A stretch of DNA of 64,000 nt, from the NCBI RefSeq assembly GCF_032854445.1, contig NC_088298.1, positions 18,557,976 to 18,621,975 on the forward strand. The letters run 5' to 3'. The DNA comes from Liolophura sinensis. Lineage: Eukaryota; Mollusca; Polyplacophora; Chitonida; Chitonidae. The translations under genes were made by a program, and so were the position numbers. Within the stretch, counting starts at the first letter, position 1, and every line of letters begins with the position of its first letter. This document shows positions 39,990 to 51,712 of this stretch, one piece after another. The notes under the pieces were generated by a model. That model saw only the letters and a program-made list of their open reading frames with translations. It had not been told where the DNA came from and searched no databases.

Positions 39990-40130
39990 ATGCTCCTTGG
40001 CTGAGTGGGTACTGCTAGCGCAGAGTAATGAATCTCACCAGTGCTGTCAACAGCGGTAATGCACCTGTTCACCCGGTCCGAATTTGGTTTCTGGTAGATA
40101 TGTCGGCAGTAAACGAGTTTTTGCCTGCGT
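39990..40130 (+). mobile_element. Possible SINE head fragment
   Basis: CTCCTTGGCTGAGTGGGTAC, CTAGCGCAGAGTAATGAATC and TCACCAGTGCTG resemble the tRNA-like head of the common SINE; the rest is missing. It lies about 200 bp before the TATA box of the next gene. Confidence 0.45.
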
Positions 40131-40296
40131 AATACGCTGTGTACACTGACAGGTATTGCCTTACACAATGGAATGAATTGGGTATAATGTATCAAGACAC
40201 TTTAAACGGATATAGGACATCCCCAATGACCCAAACTCCCGGATGTCACGAATAAGATTAGACGACGTAAGTAGGGTAAAGGATATTGAGGATGTG

Positions 40297-40304
40297 TATA
40301 TAAA
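40297..40304 (+). promoter_or_regulatory. TATA box, TATATAAA
   Basis: It lies 84 bases before the first in-frame ATG used for the mosaic gene, so transcription would start near TCATTTTCATCC (about 40,328-40,335). The spacing suits a core promoter with a short 5' UTR. Confidence 0.6.
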
Positions 40305-40387
40305 CTCTTGTCACAACCCTTAGGCAGCTCATTTTCATCCGAGTGTAGCTTTTGATAGTGCAGTATAGGCCTACGTCCACTTTCGTT

Positions 40388-43300
40388 ATGCTTAGGATGG
40401 TTCATTTCATCGTTTTGGGGCTATTATGTCTCTCATGTACGTTAGTCAGTTGTGTGAATATCGCCCAAGCACGAGCAGATCTCGCACGCGGCGGTAGAGC
40501 CGTGTGTCCGTATTGTTGGGCGTGCGCACATGAGTGGAAGTGCGGCCAACCTTGCCGACCATCTTACCGTGACTTGTGTCCTTTGTGTGCTTATCGGTTC
40601 CACTGTAGTTCGACATGCGTAAACTTGTGTCGCACGCCTGAAACACCCGCGCCTACACCGCCACCGACGACAACACCCGAGCCCACTCCGCCACCTACGA
40701 CAACACCCGAGCCAACTCCGACCACAGCGCCTCGACCTACGACTCCAGCCACTAACCCATGCTTACCAAATCCGTGTCCTCTTAATGGAAACTGTCACGC
40801 CATTGAAAACTCAGCAGGCTATACGTGCTCTTGCCCAGAAAACGTGGATCCTTGTAATGGTAGGTTACAAAAACAGGAGATATCAGTCATGTATGGCGAA
40901 ATGACGCTTTAGAGCGAGATTCGTAGGTTATCAGATAGGCTCGTGTTCACGCGTCAGTCCCGTTATTTTGAATTAAATTCACACTGAGATGTAGGATTTC
41001 GCATTACATGAACTATATCTCCCAAAACAGCTATTTTAAATCAGTTAATGAAAAATGCGTACTTCACAATTAATACAGAATCAAGATATTTAGTTCAAGA
41101 TATTTTTAGATAAAGAAAAGGTAAGTATAACTTTAAATATCGATGTTCTTTCAATATGTGGATAACTGTATAATGTAGGGATACATTCGTTAAGGTTGTA
41201 TGTGTATGTAGTTGTCGATATTGCACTAACGTATATTCTGTGTCTGAAATGACGACGCACAATAGAACTATATAGCATATCTCAGAACACATTTTTTTAA
41301 ATTTTAATATTTTGTCCAATATAACTTATGATTTCTTTTAGAAAACTAACCCTTGATTTTATACGCTATTACATGTACTACGCTATTGTTATAAATGTGT
41401 CCATTTCTCCGGCTTAAGATTTAATTAATAGCACTGCAACCCAGTAACTGAACAATTTTATGTATCAAAATGATGGTTTGTTCAGACTGTGCTTCTATAC
41501 CAACTTGCCTCACGTAGTAAATCAGCTGATGTGTGAAGATGGCCACGGCCTATCCCCCTCTATATTATTAGCGGACATGCGATGTTTTTCGTTTTACGCG
41601 CTGATAAATATAGCTTCTATCTCCATTGAAACAGCTTCGTGACAAAAGATATCAGTGCACAATTTACGTGATGTGACCGAATAAAAAGCTCTATTAGTAT
41701 GACTGACATCAGTTGTGTGCTGGAGAAGAGAATTGATACGGCTATTAAGAAAGAAATTTCAGTATTATTAAGCCGAAAGTAAGGTTGTTATAAAGCCGGT
41801 CGCACGGTTATATAAGAGAGATCATTTGTAGCATGATTTAGCTTCAACAAACGTCACTACAAGTCGCCCTGTCTGTGGTCTCTTTATTGGTCAACTTTTC
41901 AGGCTGGTTACACGGTTATATAAGAGAGATCATTTGTAGCATGATTTAGCTTCAACAAACGTCACTACAAGCCGCTCTGTCTGTCGTCTCTTTGTCGGTC
42001 AACTTTTCAGGCTGGTCGCACAGTTATATAAGAGAGATCATTTGTCGCATGATTTAGTTTCGACAAGCATGACTACAAGTTGCTTTGTCTGTCGTCTCTT
42101 TGTTGGTCAACTTTTCAGGCTGGTCGCACGGTTATATAAGAGAGATCATTTGTAGCATGATTTAGCTTTAACAAACGTCACTACAAGTCGCCCTGTCTGT
42201 GGTCTCTTTATTGGTCAACTTTTCAGGCTGGTTACACGGTTATATAAGAGAGATCATTTGTAGCATGATTTAGCTTCAACAAACGTCACTACAAGTCGCC
42301 GGGTCTGTGGTCTCTTTATTGGTCAACTTTTCAGGCTGGTCGCACGGTTATATAAGAGAGATCATTTGTAGCATGATTTAGCTTCAACAAACGTCAGTAC
42401 TAGTTGCTCTGTCTGTCGTCTCTTTGTTGGTCAACTTTTCAGGCTGGTCGCACGGTTATATAAGAGAGATCATTTGTAGCATGATATAGCTTCAACAAAC
42501 GTCACTACAAGCCGCTGTGTCTGTGGTCTCTTTATCGGTCAACTTTTCAGGCTGGTTACACGGTTATATAAGAGAGATCATTTGTAGCATGATTTAGCTT
42601 CGACAAGCATGACTACAAGTTGCTTTGTCTGTCGTCTCTAAGTTGGTCAACTTTTCAGGCTGGTTACAGGGTTATATAGGAGATCATTGGTAGCATAATT
42701 TAGCTTCAACAAACGTCAGTACAAGTTGCGCTGTCTGTCGTCTCTTTATTGGTCAACTTTTCAGGCTGGTTTCACGGTTATATAAGAGATTATTTGTAGC
42801 ATGATTTAGCTTCGACAAGCGCCACTACAAGTCGCCGGGTCTGTGGTCTTTTTATCGGTCAACTTTTCAGGCTGGTCGCACGGTTATATAAGAGAGAGAA
42901 TTTGTAGCATGATTTAGCTTCGACAAGCGTCACTACAAGTCGCTCTGTCTGTCGTCTCTTTGTTGATCAACTTTTCACGCTGGTCGCACAGTTATATAAG
43001 GGAGATAATTTGTAACATGTTTTAGCTTCAACAAGCACCACTACAAGACGCTCTGCCTATCGTCTCTATGTTGGTCAACTTTTCACATCCTATCTTTTTT
43101 TCACAAGGGCTATTCACGTCACCCTACCGCTTGGATGGCCTAATTGTGAGGAGATCAGGGGGTCAAATCCGGGTCCGGTCATACTTTAAAAATCTTACTG
43201 GCTGTTGCCTGGCTTGGAGCTCAGCAGTCAGAGATTACAGCAGAGAAGCATGACTGATTAACCCGGTGTCAGAATTATGCTACTGGGTGGGGTGTCATGT

Positions 43301-45631
43301 CTGTGTAATTTGGTATGATGCTTCATTGGTGGCTTCACTTTGGCGGCAAGGACTCCTGCCCCAAGAAGACACAAAATATCTACACACACCTCATGACGTT
43401 AAACTCCAAGCATACATACATACTACAAACATACATACATACAGATATTATATCTAATATATATTGATCACAAGCTCAACAGGTGTGAAATTCTCCAAAA
43501 CTATATGCCCTTTGGTGCGAATGAGTGTTCCATGTTAAAGACGTAGGATGTGAAACATTTCACCATCCAGCGTTTGTTAAAGGATGAAGGATGTTAAAAG
43601 AAAATCACTGTCCGAGAGACCAACCCACAGACAAATATAAATATAACCTTTATAATAAACTCAACAAACCTGATTAGACCATGAAACGCCATTCCTGAAC
43701 CAAATGCGTCATTCACCGAAAATTGTTGTTTTGTTTTCAGATGATGTCATGGATATTTTCAAAAGGTATAACTATGACAGAAATGGCCCGTCCTTCAATG
43801 AAGTCATGCTGGAAAACCCCCTAGAAACCCCCGTTGTGGGCGCCATTTACCAATTCACGCTGAATGAGCTTCGATACTTCTCCGATATCCCAGGTTTGTT
43901 ACATACCCTTCTAAAAGGGCCATTGGTTCATATAAACGACTGATATGTATATTTATACTACTGGCAGTCATTCATACGTAACAGATATCTTTACGGCCAC
44001 TTCACTTATGACCTTCCCACATGAAGCTATGTGTCTATTTGTAGGTATCTGTCTACCTGTCTGCTTTTCTGTCTTTCCCTGTTTGTCTGTGTGTCTTTGT
44101 GTGTTCGTTTTCCTGTCTTTCCCGTTTTTTTTCCGTCTCTTTCTCCATCTGTCTCTGTCGTTTGTCTGTCTTTTTGTCTATCTGTCTATCGATCTTTGTC
44201 TCCCTGTGTCTTTCTGTGAGTCCCTCCTTCTGTCAGCGCGTCTGTCCTTTTGTCTCTGTACCTGACTTTGTGTCTCTTTTCTGTCTTTCTAACGGTTTGA
44301 CTGTCTGTCTTTCTGTGTGTCCGTCCTTCTGTCAGCAAGTTTGTCTTTCTGTGTCCCTCCTCTCACCGTGTCTATATTTCTGTCCGTCCGTCCCTCTGCC
44401 TGCCTTTGTGTTTTTTTTCGGTCCGTCTGATTATTTTTCTGTCTTCCTGTCTGTCTTCCTGTGTATCCTTCTTTTTATCAGTCTGCCATTCTTTTTTCTG
44501 TCTCTCTTTGTATGTAAGTATGTGTGTCTGTCCGGAATTTTACGGAAAAAGTTATGTATAGATTTGGATGAAATTTTGTCCACACGCACGTTATGTGGAT
44601 ACGGTAATTTTTTTAATCCTGCATCAGAAAAAATACTCAGCTTTTCAGTACCCCACGGTAACGCGGAGTACAAAATTATTCTAGAATCCTGCAGATGACG
44701 TCAAATGCGTTCGCTGAGTACTGAGTCGATTCCCCTGTACACCAGCCTTCTGCACTGAATTAATAGATGGTTTGCAGGAAATAAATTCACCCTGCCGAAC
44801 ATGAGGATTATTGACACCATATATTTGCGTATCCTATCACTGAGTAACCACATAACTAATAAAGTCATTCTTTACTATTTGGGTGGTTGGAAAGAATGAA
44901 CTCTCGGAACAACTTGTAATTTATTTGATAGGAATTTGATGGTGAAATGACCAGTCTTTTTTATATCAAGTGCGTGTGTCTGCAGCTATGAACGAATTGT
45001 TTCACGTTGTCATGTTACAATATATTGTTTATAGTTGTACATTTCCTAGCGCGGCTTAGTCACGTGACGTACTCATTTCAGTCGCAGCCGGGTAGTATAA
45101 ATATAGAGCATCTTGTAAATTTCTAGTCAAAAGGATTCGATCGACCGATGCTTCTGGAAAATTACCTTGTTTATGTTTTTTCTTTGTTTTTTTCTCGAAG
45201 CTGCGATGACAATATATAACGCGGCAGATTTGTGGGCTTCGGGTCGGTCAGTGATACTTATGAACAGTGATAGACAGTTATAAGATAGTGATACGACAGT
45301 GATATTTGGACAGCTATAAGGTGCTGTTGACGGAATGCTGGTTTATTTGAGTAACGGACGATACGTCACAGCTATAGTTAACAGAAATTGTTAGTACCTT
45401 TGGAGTGGAAAAGCCGGTGTAATTTGGATTAGCTGGACCAAGACTAACGGGTGATTGTTGGCTGTGATTATCGTGTATATATTAACTGCTTGCTGGAGGA
45501 TTTGTGGTCTCGATACGAGATATTCCAGGGTCGATTGGACAACGACGGAAAGTCAAGTTAAGGACTCTAGCGTAATTCAGGTCTGAAGTATTTGTACACA
45601 CGAGTAAGCTGCCGCCATTTATTATAAAAAA

Positions 45632-45691
<60 letters not shown>

Positions 45692-48350
45692 TATCCTGTG
45701 CATTGCTATTTGTAGTTTAACTCATTATTTTCCTTTCTGATTTATTAAATTGTTGAAGCAGCCATTTGGGTGTTTGAGAGTGTTACTCTGTTTGACCCAG
45801 GTTAGGCTTGTTATTGGGAATTGATTTTGGCTTGTTATACCGATACCCTAACAAATTGGGGGCTTGTCCAGGAAAATCTTAGCAGTGCTGAACGAAGTTG
45901 CAACATTTGCAGCACTTTGTAAACATACGGTCAAACAGGGTTTCACTGGGGGATTGACAGGATATCGTTACTTTTGTATACATTGTAATATTTAAACAAT
46001 GGCTGAGGAATTCAATGTTACGGTGATTTTAGTTTCTGACATAACTGTAAGTAGACTATCTGCTCTCAAAAAGGCTGAACTAAGACTCATTGCAGAAAAA
46101 GGGAAATAGAACTGTGCTCATAGCTTAAAGAAAAGTGAAATGGTTGAGGCAATAGCTAAGCATTTAGGATTAAGCAGCGACCTACCCCGTGTCACCACGG
46201 CGTCAAAGGCACAGGTATTGAAGTTTAAAAACTGCAACTGGAGATGGAAACATTGAAGTTAGAGAAAGAGTAGAGAGAGAAGGAAAGAAAAAGAGAGGAG
46301 AGATAAAAGGAAATGGAAAAAGAGGAGAGAGAAAGAAAGGAAAGAGAGGAAATCCGGAGACTGGAAAGAGAATGAAAAGAAAGGGAGAGATTATTTGAAA
46401 TGCGGAAGATGGAATATAACATAACTTACGGATAAAGGAGATAGAAAGCAAAGAGAAAACTGAAGGAGATCGTTATAATACAAACCCTGTTCAGCACGGA
46501 TTTGATTTAGCCAAAAACATTCATTTGATGCCGAAATTTACGGCGCGGGATATAGAGAAGTTTTTTCTGTCTTTTGAAACGATCGCTGACAGCTTGGGAA
46601 TCATTTGAAAATCCCCAAAAAGTAATTATTATGGAAGGATATAAAAACAGTGTACCGAATGAAATCAAAGTTCACCTGGACGAACAGAAGATTAAGGACA
46701 TTAAATCTGCTGCAAATATGGCTGACGACTATGGACTTACCCACAAATAAACGGGTTACCAGTTTCCTCCGAAGCGACCGTTCAATAAGTGGACCAATAA
46801 CGCTAAGGGGCCCGGGGGACAGAAAAATAAAACTGCATCACCATTTAAAGGAAGGCTGACTCAAGGAAAGGACATGCACAGATCATTTGCTCCGATATGC
46901 CATTACTGTCACAAGAGAGGTGAAAAAGTTCGGGCCAATCCACATATTTCCAGTTTACCAGTGGACATACCCGAAAGTGAAGGTTTACAGAACGAACACC
47001 CAGGTATTTTCCCATCATGTGTGATTACCAGAGCCCAGAAAAGAACAAATGGCCCAGGAACAAGACTGCAGATATTGACAAGGTAGTGGAGAAAAAGGTC
47101 AGTAAGGTCAAGTACGTCATCAGTACCCCTGATCGGACAAAAGGTAAACGGCTCTGCCACATCAACATGTTAAAAGAATACCATGGAAGATTGGACCAGT
47201 CAGTGACCATAGCTAAATTAATTACTAAGGCGGCTCAACCAGATAGCCATGAAGAACAAGACACGTCTAATTTAGGCACCATTCAAGTGGCCGTATTGAA
47301 TCCAAAGTTAGTAAACTTTTCTGTGCTGGAAAATCTCGATTTAATTCTGGGTCACTTGTTTAAAAGCCAGAGAGAATGTTGCCAAGTTGCTGAACCAGTA
47401 TCCGACCATATGTACCAGGATGTACCAACACATGACGTGAATGTCTGGTCATCACCACCTATCAAGCAGCATCCATGCCAGCTTAATCCAGAAGGCGCAG
47501 AAGGTACAACAGGAAATTGGACACATTGTTGAGAATATCATCATTGAACCAAGTCAGAGTAATTGGCGTTCTCCGATTGTAGTTATTCCCAAACCAGATG
47601 GCTTAATCAGGCAGTGCGTTGATTACCGCCAGACCAATGCCGTAACCAAGGATGACTCATAACCCATTCTACGAATAGAGGATTGTATTGACCAAGATGG
47701 AAAAGCTAAATTTGTCAGCAAAATAGATTTCTTAAAAGGGAACTCACGAACGACCGGAAATGTACAGTAGTACAAGTAGACCATGTACCACCATTTATTT
47801 AGATTGCTCCACAACAGTCTGGAATATTCGACTGTAGGATTAAGTCAGTAAGTTTGTCCTGGGGCTATGATTTTCCGAGGCCACTCCCAATTCCTCCTCT
47901 CATCGATGTTACTGCTGGCATAAAATTGAACACTTATTGAACTCGGCTGTTAATAACAAATGAAATAAATAGATAAATAATAAAATAAATAAATAAATAT
48001 GAACATTATGTGATTTATTACTTAATGTTGTAGGAATTCACAACGGTATGCAGGACGCTGCCCGACATGCTCTCACAAACTACCGCTGGACAAGAACTTA
48101 CGGAGCTGATATCGCTAAACAGTTTGGGGATGCTCATGAACGGAGCAACCCTAACCCATTCAACGAGCTAGCAATGGATCTACACAACAACGCCAGGGGG
48201 AGAGAACTCGCGCTAGACGCGGCGAACACTAACCGAGATGCGTTAGAGGTGATCCGAGAAGCGTTGATGGATGGAACGCTACAAGTCAGGCCCAACCCAA
48301 ACCATCCCTTTAACCAGGACACTGTATCAAATCCTTCCTACAACGAATAG
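40388..48350 (+). CDS. Secreted mosaic protein: Cys-rich head, Pro/Thr linker, EGF, DUF6973-like C-terminal domain
   Basis: Three exons join by two phase 1 introns: 40388-40859, 43741-43893, 48034-48350 (313 residues). Residues 1-22 are a signal peptide (MLRMVHFIVLGLLCLSC; MVHF at residue 4 is an alternative start). Residues 40-81 hold ten cysteines in CPYCWAC, KCGQPC and LCPLC patterns. A linker with repeated PPPTTTPEPT follows (82-124), then one EGF module (125-157, six cysteines). Exon 2 adds 51 residues without a known domain. Exon 3 alone carries the C-terminal domain: QDAARHAL (216-222), FGDAHE (239-244), AMDLHNN (255-261), GRELAL. I recognise that pattern from bacterial proteins filed as DUF6973 (from memory). 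Conserved His, Asp and Glu suggest metal binding or hydrolysis, but the activity is unknown to me. Introns and signal peptide rule out bacterial contamination. Confidence 0.8.
41795..43085 (+). repeat. Twelve tandem 108-bp units, each with TTATATAAGAGAG
   Basis: Units start at 41795, 41903, 42011, 42119, 42227 and so on, exactly 108 bp apart for the first eight and slightly shorter later. Each reads GCTGGTCGCACGGTTATATA, AGAGAGATCATTTGTAGCAT, GATTTAGCTTCAACAAACGT, CACTACAAGTCGC, GTCTCTTTGTTGGTCAACTT, TTCAG. Most units keep both the TATATAAG and the CTTTTCAG. The array lies in intron 1 of the mosaic gene. Confidence 0.95.
43115..43410 (+). mobile_element. Second SINE family, copy 3
   Basis: GGATGGCCTAATTGTGAGGA and GGGGTCAAATCCGG at the head, CATGACTGATTAACCCGGTG, GGGTGGGGTGTCATGTCTGT, TGCCCCAAGAAGACAC and CCTCATGACGTTAAACTCC at the end. 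Confidence 0.8.
44030..44525 (+). repeat. Low-complexity (CTGT)n-type pyrimidine stretch
   Basis: About 490 bases of imperfect CTGTCTGT, TTTCTGTCTTT and TCCGTCC. The long open frames here are a product of the repeat. It lies just after exon 2 of the mosaic gene. Confidence 0.85.
45005..47830 (+). mobile_element. Degenerate Ty3/Gypsy LTR retrotransposon (Gmr1-like order), 3' part missing
   Basis: A probable 5' LTR (about 45,005-45,856, with TATAAATATAG at 45,094 and a (TTA)n(TA)n run) ends CCTAACA. The primer-binding-like TTGGGGGCTTGTCCAGGAAA, close to the complement of tRNA-Pro, follows. A gag-like region starts MAEEFNVT at 45,999, has a SAP-like SEMVEAIAKHLGL, FDLAKNIHLMPKFTARD and a zinc-knuckle remnant CHYCHKRG (46,903), with many stops. 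After an internal deletion comes an integrase-end stretch (VISTPDRTKGKRLCHINMLK, 47,108-47,180), then the reverse transcriptase start (WRSPIVVIPKPDGLIRQCVD, 47,560-47,625). The element breaks off after KFVSKIDF. It has no 3' LTR and is dead. It sits in intron 2 of the mosaic gene. Confidence 0.8.
45632..45695 (+). repeat. (TTA)n(TA)n microsatellite
   Basis: About thirteen ATT units followed by about nine TA units, inside the putative LTR. Confidence 0.95.
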
Positions 48351-48748
48351 CTGACTATATTACATTTGGACTAGATCTAAAGGGACACGAATATGACATG
48401 TAAAAAACTTGCAAACAGCTTGTCAAAGCTCGGTAGATCGGTCCAGGCACCCTCAGTCAGTAAAATTGTTTTTACATGGCGTTAAACAACAGTGAAAAAA
48501 ATAAGTATCGAGCGCATGAAGAGGATACAGTGTATTGTATATATCATCACAATTCGCGCTGTGCTAATAAGTACCCAGCTGATATCCAGTGTATCCTCCA
48601 TCTCCATCTGGATTAACGGCTGGATTAGTTTTATCCAATCAGAATTCTTACTGGAACACAGTCTCACTGGTTACGGGCCTAACTTGCTACACCTTTGCAC
48701 AAACATGCGATGTAAAGAACGGTGATCTATTCTATATGCAGTCCAAAC

Positions 48749-48754
48749 AATAAA
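48749..48754 (+). promoter_or_regulatory. Possible poly(A) signal for the mosaic gene
   Basis: First AATAAA after the stop codon, about 400 bases downstream. It could be chance in AT-rich DNA. Confidence 0.35.
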
Positions 48755-48839
48755 TTAGTATATAATACAGTTTGCAAGAGTACACGATCTACAGCTGTTT
48801 TAATTCGTGTCAAAATTTCCCATTGTTTCGGGGAGCGGG

Positions 48840-49075
48840 GGGGGGGGGGCTCCATTGCCGAGATGATTAGCGTGACAGCATGGCAAAATGACCCAGAATC
48901 CTCTCGCCAATGCTGTCGCTGTGAGTTCAAGTCCAGCTCATGCTGGCACCCTCTCCGGTCGTACGTGGAACATTAGGATTGTCGTTGATATCCAGCGTGT
49001 TCGGTCCGGTTCTTTTCCACTATAATGCCGTTGTATTAGTAAAATATTCTTAAGTAAGACACTAATAGGAACTAA
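48840..49075 (+). mobile_element. tRNA-headed SINE
   Basis: CTCCATTGCCGAGATGATTA, TGACCCAGAATCCTCTCGCC, GTGAGTTCAAGTCCAGCTCA and AGTAAAATATTCTTAAGTA; preceded by a G run. Confidence 0.85.
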
Positions 49076-49079
49076 CCAT

Positions 49080-49830
49080 AATGTTTCACTAAAAAGTTGT
49101 TAATGCGAAGACTGGAGTTAGCAAAATATATGTATCACCACATTAGATGGCTTGACAATTCTTACCTGTCAAAACATGTCAAAAATCTGATAATAAGGGT
49201 CAATCAAACAACACAAGCCTAGCGATACCGTAATCTTACACCGAAGCATAAGCGTAGTGATTTTGCGTGCATATTGAGTACGTAGGGGTTGAACGGCCCA
49301 CATGTGAGGCAAACAGATAAAAACGTGGTCATATACGGGTATGCTAAAATATTGCATTCTCTGGGTTCAGTCCAGGACCTGGAACTAAATTTAGTTCTTA
49401 TTTGAAGTTTTTCTAATTGAAGCAATACCCAAGTAGCCCGTGAAAGGTTTTAGATGCGAGAAAGATTTACAAAAAAATGGGCGATATCTTGAATTGCGAC
49501 TCTGTTTACCCTGTGAAGAACTTATACAACTATCTCGTATATTCGTCCTGTTTTAAATCAATGCTTTTTAAACCTTTTTTAAGCAATCGTTGTCTTAAAC
49601 TTCTATTTGTTTTTGGAAAGCAGGTTTATCGGGCATATTACGCTGTCATTCTGTTATGTTGTTTTGTATTCTGTTGAACTCATTACTACTCCCAGAATGA
49701 TTGTTACATTGTGATTGTGACTCACATAAATATATAAATAAATGAATATATATATATTGTATCTTAAGAATAATTGTTTGATATATTAATATTAATTTTA
49801 ACAATACAACTTATGGATCATTATACATTA
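49080..49830. other. No gene seen
   Basis: AT-rich; no domain or splice-consistent open frame recognised. Confidence 0.5.
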
Positions 49831-49844
49831 ACATTTTGTGTGGG

Positions 49845-50110
49845 TTTTTCCTTGATTTATTTGATTGGATTTCCACGCCGTGGTCAAGAATATTTTGCTT
49901 CTAAAAGAGCGGCGAGAATTATGCATATGGTGGGAGGAAACCAGGCAGATCCCTGGGCATCCTAATTGCTGGCAGACTTTCCAATAAAGGGGAGGAAATC
50001 AGCAAGAGCTAAACTTGATTAAGAGCTCTCAGCTGTAAAAAGCTATCAAGCCATTAATCTCCACTAACACGCTAATAACCCTTCTACGGAGAACCCAGCC
50101 TTTTCTTGAG
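49845..50110 (-). mobile_element. tRNA-headed SINE, reverse orientation, diverged
   Basis: CGCCGTGGTCAAGAATATTT, ATGGTGGGAGGAAACCAGGC and AGGAAATCAGCAAGAGCTAA are the complement of the family in order. Confidence 0.7.
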
Positions 50111-50639
50111 AAGCTTCGTCGATTTCTATAATCTATGCATTGAAACCTTTTAATGTAAACCTATATAAAGACTTTTATATACCAGCCGTGAACGAGATGG
50201 ACGTACCAGTTCAATAATTGCAAGGCCAATTTCTAAAACGACGTTTAATACAAACCACCTAAGAGCTAAGAGAGTGTATAAAGTACAGAATTAAGATGGA
50301 GTCATGCAAAGAAAAAGGATTCAACTGTTTTAAAAAATGCAAGGTATTTTCTATGGGAATGAGTAAAAGTACCGTTTTAGTATGTAAGTTGTCGATAATA
50401 AAATAACATATCTCAGTTGCGCTATGATTGCAGATGGTTATGTATCCAACTTGGCCATATAATTCTACATGATGAATGAACGGCCCCTGGATCGGAGTGT
50501 CTGAAATTCTGGACGCTTTTCCTTGTAAAACTTAAGAAACTTACATTGGAGGCATCACAGAAGAGCCGTTCCTGTCTGACTGATAACTCTGCTGACAAAG
50601 CGGTGTGAGCAGAAACCCTAAGTTGTCAGTTCAAACCTC

Positions 50640-50890
50640 ACCTTAGACAGCATTTTCGAGATAGGATGCTCGGATTTTAACGTCGTACGTAGCAATTTTT
50701 CAGTCATATGACAAAGAGGAGTCATTAGGTGTGTATACATATACTGTGTCCTCTTGTGGCAGAGCGAGTTCATGCCGCCATAGTGCTGCCTTCATGTGGA
50801 AAACACCGAACATTATACTAACACTGGGACAACCAGTCAGGTTTCCTTGCAATAACCTCTCAGCGCCAAGCGACACCGCAACGAGTACCA
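50640..50890 (-). mobile_element. Second SINE family, copy 4, reverse orientation
   Basis: TTTTTCAGTCATATGAC, GGAGTCATTAGGTGTGTATA, CTGTGTCCTCTTGTGGCAGA, GTTCATGCCGCCATAGTGCT and ACATTATACTAACACTGGGA match the complement of copies 2 and 3. Confidence 0.8.
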
Positions 50891-50899
50891 TTTTAAAGA

Positions 50900-51525
50900 T
50901 TTATCAGTGATGGAAATTGTATCTACTCAAAGTATTCACTAACGATGATTACACTGGTAACGACTGCTACAAAGTCCTTCCGCCTAGCACGGTAAATACT
51001 AGAGCTAACCTTGGAGTTTTTCATTTACCTATTGTTACGACTGTATGCGGAGCAATGAATCATTTTCTAGAGAAATTCGAAATTTGTTTTGTGACATTGG
51101 TTGGTTTTCTTATACCAACCTAAAGGGCAAAGGTCTGACATTAAGGTTGAACGTACCGCGTGTATGATGCATTTTGGGTGTCACGTTCATCAGATTTAAT
51201 GAACAGCAAAATTTAACATGTTATCTAAGTATTTCTTTTTAGACTATAACATTCAGAGCACTTAGCATGACTTAGGAATGATGTTCATACAAATTTGTCA
51301 AAAGGCGATCGCCTGGGGCTGAAAACAGGTAACTTATATACTTTATACCTTTTCTTGTATAATAACATGATATTTTGTATAATACCAATATGAGCCTTTC
51401 AGAGATTTAAACATAAAGTGTTTTAGTCTAAGTACTGGATTCCACGCAGCGGTTAAGCTGATTAACTATTAAGAGATTGTGGTGCTAACTTTATTAATAA
51501 AAGTGGTTTTTGATTAATGTCTGAC
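50900..51525. other. No gene seen
   Basis: AT-rich; nothing recognised on either strand. Confidence 0.5.
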
Positions 51526-51529
51526 GTCT

Positions 51530-51712
51530 TGCTCACAATATTTCACCTGCCATCCGCAGGCTGCTGATAAAACATCCCACGTACAACTAGAGAGGAGGCC
51601 AGCATGAGCTGAATTCGAACTCACAGCCGCCGTATTGGTGAGAGACTCACGGGTTATTGTGCAGCGCTCGGGCGCTAAGTACCTCCGCCACGGAGGCTCC
51701 TGAAGAAATTTG
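51530..51712 (-). mobile_element. SINE lacking its 3' end, reverse orientation
   Basis: CCATCCGCAGGCTGCTGATA, GCCAGCATGAGCTGAATTCG, CGCCGTATTGGTGAGAGACT and the complement of the head GGAGCCTCCGTGGCGGAGGT. Confidence 0.8.

Noticed and set aside
43945-44698. Long Cys/Ser/Phe-rich open frames (up to 199 codons)
   Set aside because: They come from the CTGT-type low-complexity stretch, stay open in several frames and have no splice partners.
45482-45703. Poly-isoleucine open frame
   Set aside because: Product of the (TTA)n(TA)n microsatellite in the LTR.
47017-47532. 171-codon frame as a host gene
   Set aside because: It is the integrase-end to RT-lead region of a dead retroelement, with frames broken on both sides.
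48034-48350. Bacterial contamination as the source of the DUF6973-like exon
   Set aside because: It is joined in phase, by a good acceptor, to two upstream animal-type exons, and repeats typical of the same genome surround it.
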